NCBI GenBank assembly: GCA_900119625.1
Contig: FPKD01000002.1
Span: 308,800 to 372,799 of the forward strand
DNA: 64,000 nt
Direction: 5' to 3'
Source of the DNA: Olsenella sp. kh2p3
GTDB lineage: Bacteria > Actinomycetota > Coriobacteriia > Coriobacteriales > Atopobiaceae
In this document: positions 60,353 to 64,000 of the stretch, piece after piece
Layout of the letters: each line of letters opens with the position of its first letter
How positions within the stretch are numbered: position 1 is the first letter of the stretch
Translations under genes and position numbers: made by a program
Notes under the pieces: model-generated
Told to the model about the DNA's origin: nothing
The model's input: only the letters and a program-made list of their open reading frames with translations
The model's database searches: none

Positions 60353-62701
60353 ATGGAGGAGACAGACGACGAGCGCTGGCCGCACTGGGCACGCGACTTC
60401 ACACAGGCGCTGTCGCATGCCTTTGGTAGGCAGCCTGCCCCCACAGACGAGGCGTCTTTGCATGCAGGAGGCTCCGATACCCCGGATGCAAATCAGAGCC
60501 TTGGAGCACGCTTTGCGGCGGCCGTGGACGCGGCACGGTCGCGCGTCACCTCCACCCTAGACATCGACGTGCTTTCTCAGCGGCTTATGACCTCGGACGA
60601 CCCCCTGTCTGACCTGGGACTCGTTGTGGCAGACATTCGCTCGCGCCAGCGGGACGCCCGGAGTGGGGACACGGGGTCCATCATAGTTCCCGCCTCTGCC
60701 AGTGATGGCGCGCTCCCACCTTCGAACCTCGAGGTGTTTCTCGCCGATGCATTGGACGACGCGGGACTTCTTGCCCCAGACGTTGCCATGCCTTCGGTGA
60801 GCGCAGTTCGCCCGCACACGTCACGCCTCTTCTACCTTAGGGTCAACGACCCCGAGCTAAGCTATGCGGCAAAGCTCAGGGTGCTGCGCATAGAGGCGGC
60901 ACTCAATGCAGCCCTTCTCGCGTCGGCATTCTTCGAGAACGCGGATGACGTGCCCACTGGCGAGCTTGTAAGGTTTAGGCAGCGCGTTGCCGCGTCCGTG
61001 ACCTCGCAGATCCCCACCATTGCCGATGGCTTGCCCACCCGCGAGGAAGAGCGTCCCAACGGCGAATGGGCGGTGCGCAAGGGCATCTCCACGGGCATCG
61101 AGCACTTCCAGGTGCCCTATCGCCTCCAGGCGAGCTTCCGCACTAACGTGGCAGACGGTGACGTTGCCCTTGTCGTGGATCTCACGCCGCCATCCATCAT
61201 GCCTGCCCACGTGTGGGTGGACGGCATGGGCATAGTGCCGGCAACGCCTGAGATGCGCCGCCGCGCCGCCACCGATTACAACCTGCGGATTGGCATTCTT
61301 CTGGCAGCGTGCGCATTTCGCTGCAGCCCATGCATCCAGAGGGTATGGGTCGCTGGCACTATAGATACGCCAAGCTCCCATGACTGCTACTACTCCGTGT
61401 GCTTTGACCGCGATGGCTTCTCGAGGATTCCCCTCACGGGAAGCTTTGACCCTGTGCAGTCCTACCAGAGCTTTGACGCCACAATCGCAGAGCAGGACGG
61501 CCAGCTCTCGCCCGTGAGGCAAAGTTTCTCGCTTGAGAGCGAGCGCTTCTGCCCCGCACGCCGCTACGACTCTGTCGAGCTCTCACAGCGCGTCCTTGCG
61601 GACCCTTTTGCAAAGGCGCTTGGAGCCAAGCAAGTGAGCCAGCTTGGGATTGTGGAGGAGAGCAAGAGGGTTGAGGTTGCGTCTCAGATTGCGCGCCGTC
61701 TCTCCTCCTCAACCGAGGAGAACGTACGCGCCATCATGGAGCTAGCCGGCAGCGACGAGGACACGACCGTAAAAGATGCGGCACGCCGTTGCGTCGGAAA
61801 GCTCATCGACGGAACACTTGCGGAGGATGACCCGCAGGCGATTCAAGACGAGTTCGTCAACGGAGACACGCTCACCGCAGCAGTTGAGAGGGCCAAGGAA
61901 CAGCTCTCGCACAAGGATGCCTCCAGCGCACTCTCGACGACCCTCGACGCTCTCAAGCCTCTTGAGGAAGGGCATGCCTTTGAGGACGACGCCACGGTAG
62001 AATGGCGTGCGTTTGGCAGCTATGTGGACCGCGTTCTCTACAACCGCCTGCTCTGGGACGGTATCCACGAGACGCGGCTTGCGCCCGATGCCTACCTTGA
62101 GGCACAGCTTGTCGTCTCGGTGGCGGCGCTTGCACAAGGCCAGATGTCAATGGCCACGGAGCGGGCACGGCGAGCGGTAGAGATAGCTCCCATGGGCATC
62201 CACTCAAGGCTGCAGCTTGCACAATGCCTTGACGCCGAGGGTCGCACAGATGATGCAATGGTTGAGGTGAGACACCTCCTTGAGCTTGCGCACGACCCAG
62301 AAGGAGTTGGGCTGGGTTACTTCCGTATGGCGAGCTACGAGTGGAACCGCCAGGATATACGTGCCGCACGAGCCTGCTACCAGCGCGCCCTCTCGTTCAT
62401 GCCTGGGGTGGCAACCCAGATGGCCTCGCAGCTCTCGGCAATTGTCCTTCAGCTTCAGGGGGCTGCAACCTCTAGTGAGCCCCTCTCCGAGGATCAGGTT
62501 CGCGCGGCGCTTGCAGCGAGAGACATTGCCATTGCACCCACCGAGGAGGTGTCCGACGTCTTCTTCGAAGGCATGCGGGCATCGCTTGACGCCGAGATCT
62601 TCCCCGTGGCAAGGGAGTTCATGACCATCCTGGGGCTCATGACGCACGATGACGTGTACTACGGGATGCTTCGCTCGATTGAGGACGAGCCAGATCACTA
62701 G
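60353..62701 (+). CDS. Large TPR-containing protein of unknown function
   Basis: A 782-residue protein. No signal peptide or TM segment is evident. The N-terminal 300 residues are not recognised. An alpha-helical region at about 435-545 (EENVRAIMELAGSDEDTTVK, KDAARRCVGKLIDG) looks HEAT-like. TPR-like helices occupy about 575-690 (MATERARRAVEIAPMGIHSR, LQLAQCLDAEGRTDDAMVEV, ARACYQRALSFMPG). ATG at 60353 with GAGGAGG 6 bp upstream. It stands alone between two terminators, so it is a monocistronic scaffold-like protein. Confidence 0.75.
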   Translation: MEETDDERWPHWARDFTQALSHAFGRQPAPTDEASLHAGGSDTPDANQSLGARFAAAVDAARSRVTSTLDIDVLSQRLMTSDDPLSDLGLVVADIRSRQRDARSGDTGSIIVPASASDGALPPSNLEVFLADALDDAGLLAPDVAMPSVSAVRPHTSRLFYLRVNDPELSYAAKLRVLRIEAALNAALLASAFFENADDVPTGELVRFRQRVAASVTSQIPTIADGLPTREEERPNGEWAVRKGISTGIEHFQVPYRLQASFRTNVADGDVALVVDLTPPSIMPAHVWVDGMGIVPATPEMRRRAATDYNLRIGILLAACAFRCSPCIQRVWVAGTIDTPSSHDCYYSVCFDRDGFSRIPLTGSFDPVQSYQSFDATIAEQDGQLSPVRQSFSLESERFCPARRYDSVELSQRVLADPFAKALGAKQVSQLGIVEESKRVEVASQIARRLSSSTEENVRAIMELAGSDEDTTVKDAARRCVGKLIDGTLAEDDPQAIQDEFVNGDTLTAAVERAKEQLSHKDASSALSTTLDALKPLEEGHAFEDDATVEWRAFGSYVDRVLYNRLLWDGIHETRLAPDAYLEAQLVVSVAALAQGQMSMATERARRAVEIAPMGIHSRLQLAQCLDAEGRTDDAMVEVRHLLELAHDPEGVGLGYFRMASYEWNRQDIRAARACYQRALSFMPGVATQMASQLSAIVLQLQGAATSSEPLSEDQVRAALAARDIAIAPTEEVSDVFFEGMRASLDAEIFPVAREFMTILGLMTHDDVYYGMLRSIEDEPDH

Positions 62702-62727
62702 CTGATGTCTGCGAATACGAGAACGAA

Positions 62728-62768
62728 GAGGTCCGGCTCCACGCTTGCGAAGCCGGACCTTGTTGTTA
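62728..62768. terminator. Bidirectional terminator between convergent genes
   Basis: GGTCCGGCT/AGCCGGACC stem; on the plus strand it is followed by TTGTTGTT and on the minus strand by TCTTCGTTC. It serves the TPR gene best. Confidence 0.7.
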
Positions 62769-62784
62769 TGGAGAGTCCAACTAC

Positions 62785-64000
62785 CTACAGGTTGTTCAGA
62801 ACCGCCTTGATGCTGTTGGCATAGGACGTGTCGGTTGCCCACGTGCCACTTAGGCCCTCGACGGTATAAGACCTGCCAAAGAGCCATGTACCGTAGCGCG
62901 GATCATAGGTCTTTGAGGAGAGAGGCGCGTACCCAGCGTAGGCACGGAGGTGCTGCGCCTGTGCGAGGAATCCAATGTAGATGGCATCAGAGCCATATGA
63001 GCTGAAGTCCGCGCCGGAATTGCCAGAACCCGTAGCGCCAAGCCCGCAGAAGTTGCACTGCTCGATCTTAACGTCCCCGCCAAACTGGAGATAGCCTGTC
63101 TCGACCATGGCCTGCGCGTAGACAACCTCCGGACGAACGCCCTCGGCAACGGCGGCGGCCCAGAGCTTGTCGATGAACTCCTCAACCGTCGAGGCGCCAT
63201 ACGCGGTGTACACATCCGATGGGAACGTGGCGTTGCGCGCCTTGAGGCCAGCCTTGAGGTCGCTCACGAGCTGGGCTTTCGTCACCTGAGGATCTCCCAG
63301 GATGGGCGTGGGCTCAACGACCTCGACGGTGGTGGACTTGGTCTCACTCGTGCCATCGGGACTCACGACATCCACGTAGAGCGTGTAGGTGCCCGTCTTC
63401 TCGGGTGTGAACGAGCCGGAGGTCTCGCTGGTGTCGGAGCCCGTCGAGAGGACCGTGGAGCCCCAGTCTCCCTTCGCCCAGGAGCCCTCGTAGGACCAGA
63501 CGTAGTTGTACGTGAGGCCGGAGGTATCACCGGACACGTTTGCAGAGAAGGTGACGGGGTATCCCCTGGCGGGTGCCGTTGTCTTGACCTTGACGCCACT
63601 GTAGGCATGGGCGGTACTTGCCGCTGCCACCTCGACGGTTGTCGACTTGGTCTCCCTTGTGCCGTCGGGGCTCACGACGTCCACGTAGAGCGTGTAGGTG
63701 CCCGCCTTGGCGGGCGTGAACGAGCCGGAGGTCTCGCTGGTGTCGGAGCCCGTCGAGAGGACCGTGGAGCCCCACTCGCCCTTGGCCCAGGAGCCGTCGA
63801 GCTGCCAGACGTAGTTGTACGTGAGGCCGGCGGTAGCGCCCGAAACGTTTGCCGAGAAGGTCACAGGGCTGCCGACAGTGGGCGATGCGGTGGTGACGGT
63901 GACTCCGTTGTAGACATGGCCGTCCTTCACCTCGACGGTGGTGGACTTGGTCTCCCTCGTGCCGTCGGGGCTCACGACGTCCACGTAGAGCGTGTAGGTG
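62785..64000 (-). CDS. Repeat-rich surface protein with C-terminal glucosaminidase domain (5' end outside window)
   Basis: The frame is open to the right edge; the visible 405 codons are the C-terminal part. Three tandem modules of about 100 residues (period 300-309 bp) each carry a stretch like YNYVWQLDGSWAKGEWGSTV, then LSTGSDTSETSGSFTPAKAG and YTLYVDVVSPDGTRETKSTT; they are beta-sandwich, Ig/PKD-like. Residues after VEPTPILGDPQVTKAQLVSD form a glucosaminidase/lysozyme-like domain (VRPEVVYAQAMVETGYLQFG, IEQCNFCGLGATGSGNSGAD, FGRSYTVEGLSGTWATD) ending in a short hydrophobic tail. Probably a secreted cell-wall hydrolase. Confidence 0.85.
   Translation of the reverse strand, partial: TYTLYVDVVSPDGTRETKSTTVEVKDGHVYNGVTVTTASPTVGSPVTFSANVSGATAGLTYNYVWQLDGSWAKGEWGSTVLSTGSDTSETSGSFTPAKAGTYTLYVDVVSPDGTRETKSTTVEVAAASTAHAYSGVKVKTTAPARGYPVTFSANVSGDTSGLTYNYVWSYEGSWAKGDWGSTVLSTGSDTSETSGSFTPEKTGTYTLYVDVVSPDGTSETKSTTVEVVEPTPILGDPQVTKAQLVSDLKAGLKARNATFPSDVYTAYGASTVEEFIDKLWAAAVAEGVRPEVVYAQAMVETGYLQFGGDVKIEQCNFCGLGATGSGNSGADFSSYGSDAIYIGFLAQAQHLRAYAGYAPLSSKTYDPRYGTWLFGRSYTVEGLSGTWATDTSYANSIKAVLNNL

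Overview
The window is high-GC DNA (about 60-65% by eye) with dense, short-spaced operons, GTG and TTG starts, and tRNAs that encode their CCA ends. The gene content fits the actinobacterial class Coriobacteriia, probably an Olsenella/Atopobiaceae-like gut or oral anaerobe. The indicators are a many-TM LuxR regulator, a class III-type Hcp, anaerobic amino-acid metabolism, PTS enzyme I beside 1-phosphofructokinase, and DUF1015. The taxonomic call is inference from gene content; no marker gene was aligned.

Layout. 1-6.4 kb: end of trigger factor, tRNA-Leu, and a four-gene ABC exporter operon ending in an unusual LuxR protein with two HTH domains. 6.7-13.1 kb: carAB behind a PyrR-type attenuator, then gdhA. 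13.3-15.3 kb: tRNA-Pro, a decayed prophage head/tail remnant, and a perfect 22-bp inverted repeat. 15.3-23.2 kb: hcp with a divergent Crp/Fnr regulator, a uracil-DNA glycosylase-family gene, tRNA-Gly, an orphan CdiA-type nuclease, a lipid kinase, ptsI and fruK. 23.4-27.8 kb: tRNA-Lys/His, a polar amino-acid ABC importer, an intergenic region with three hairpin elements, a NUDIX hydrolase and tRNA-Arg. 27.8-35.4 kb: threonine pathway (hom-ask-asd plus a peptidase, divergent from thrC-thrB). 35.7-43.2 kb: a complete phosphate regulon, pstS-pstC-pstA-pstB-pstB-phoU-phoP-phoR, preceded by Pho-box-like direct repeats. 43.3-50.5 kb: MarR plus a heterodimeric ABC exporter, an MFS transporter, and a GNAT-SLOG fusion. 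50.5-55.9 kb: GH36 alpha-galactosidase with a GPH-type symporter, a TetR regulator, and a divergent GT-B-like protein across a long palindrome. 55.9-64 kb: UbiB/ABC1 kinase with a phasin-like protein, a HAD phosphatase, DUF1015, a TPR protein, and the 3' end of a repeat-rich cell-wall glucosaminidase.

The most unusual feature is the number of small palindromic repeats. (A) Clusters of GCCGGAGGG hairpins separated by an ACGTACGAAAC motif. (B) A 31-bp palindrome (ATGAGACAAAGGGA and its complement) in five copies, four of which supply the stop codon of one or both neighbouring genes. (C) 70-76-bp hairpin elements whose terminal arms differ in sequence but remain perfectly complementary.
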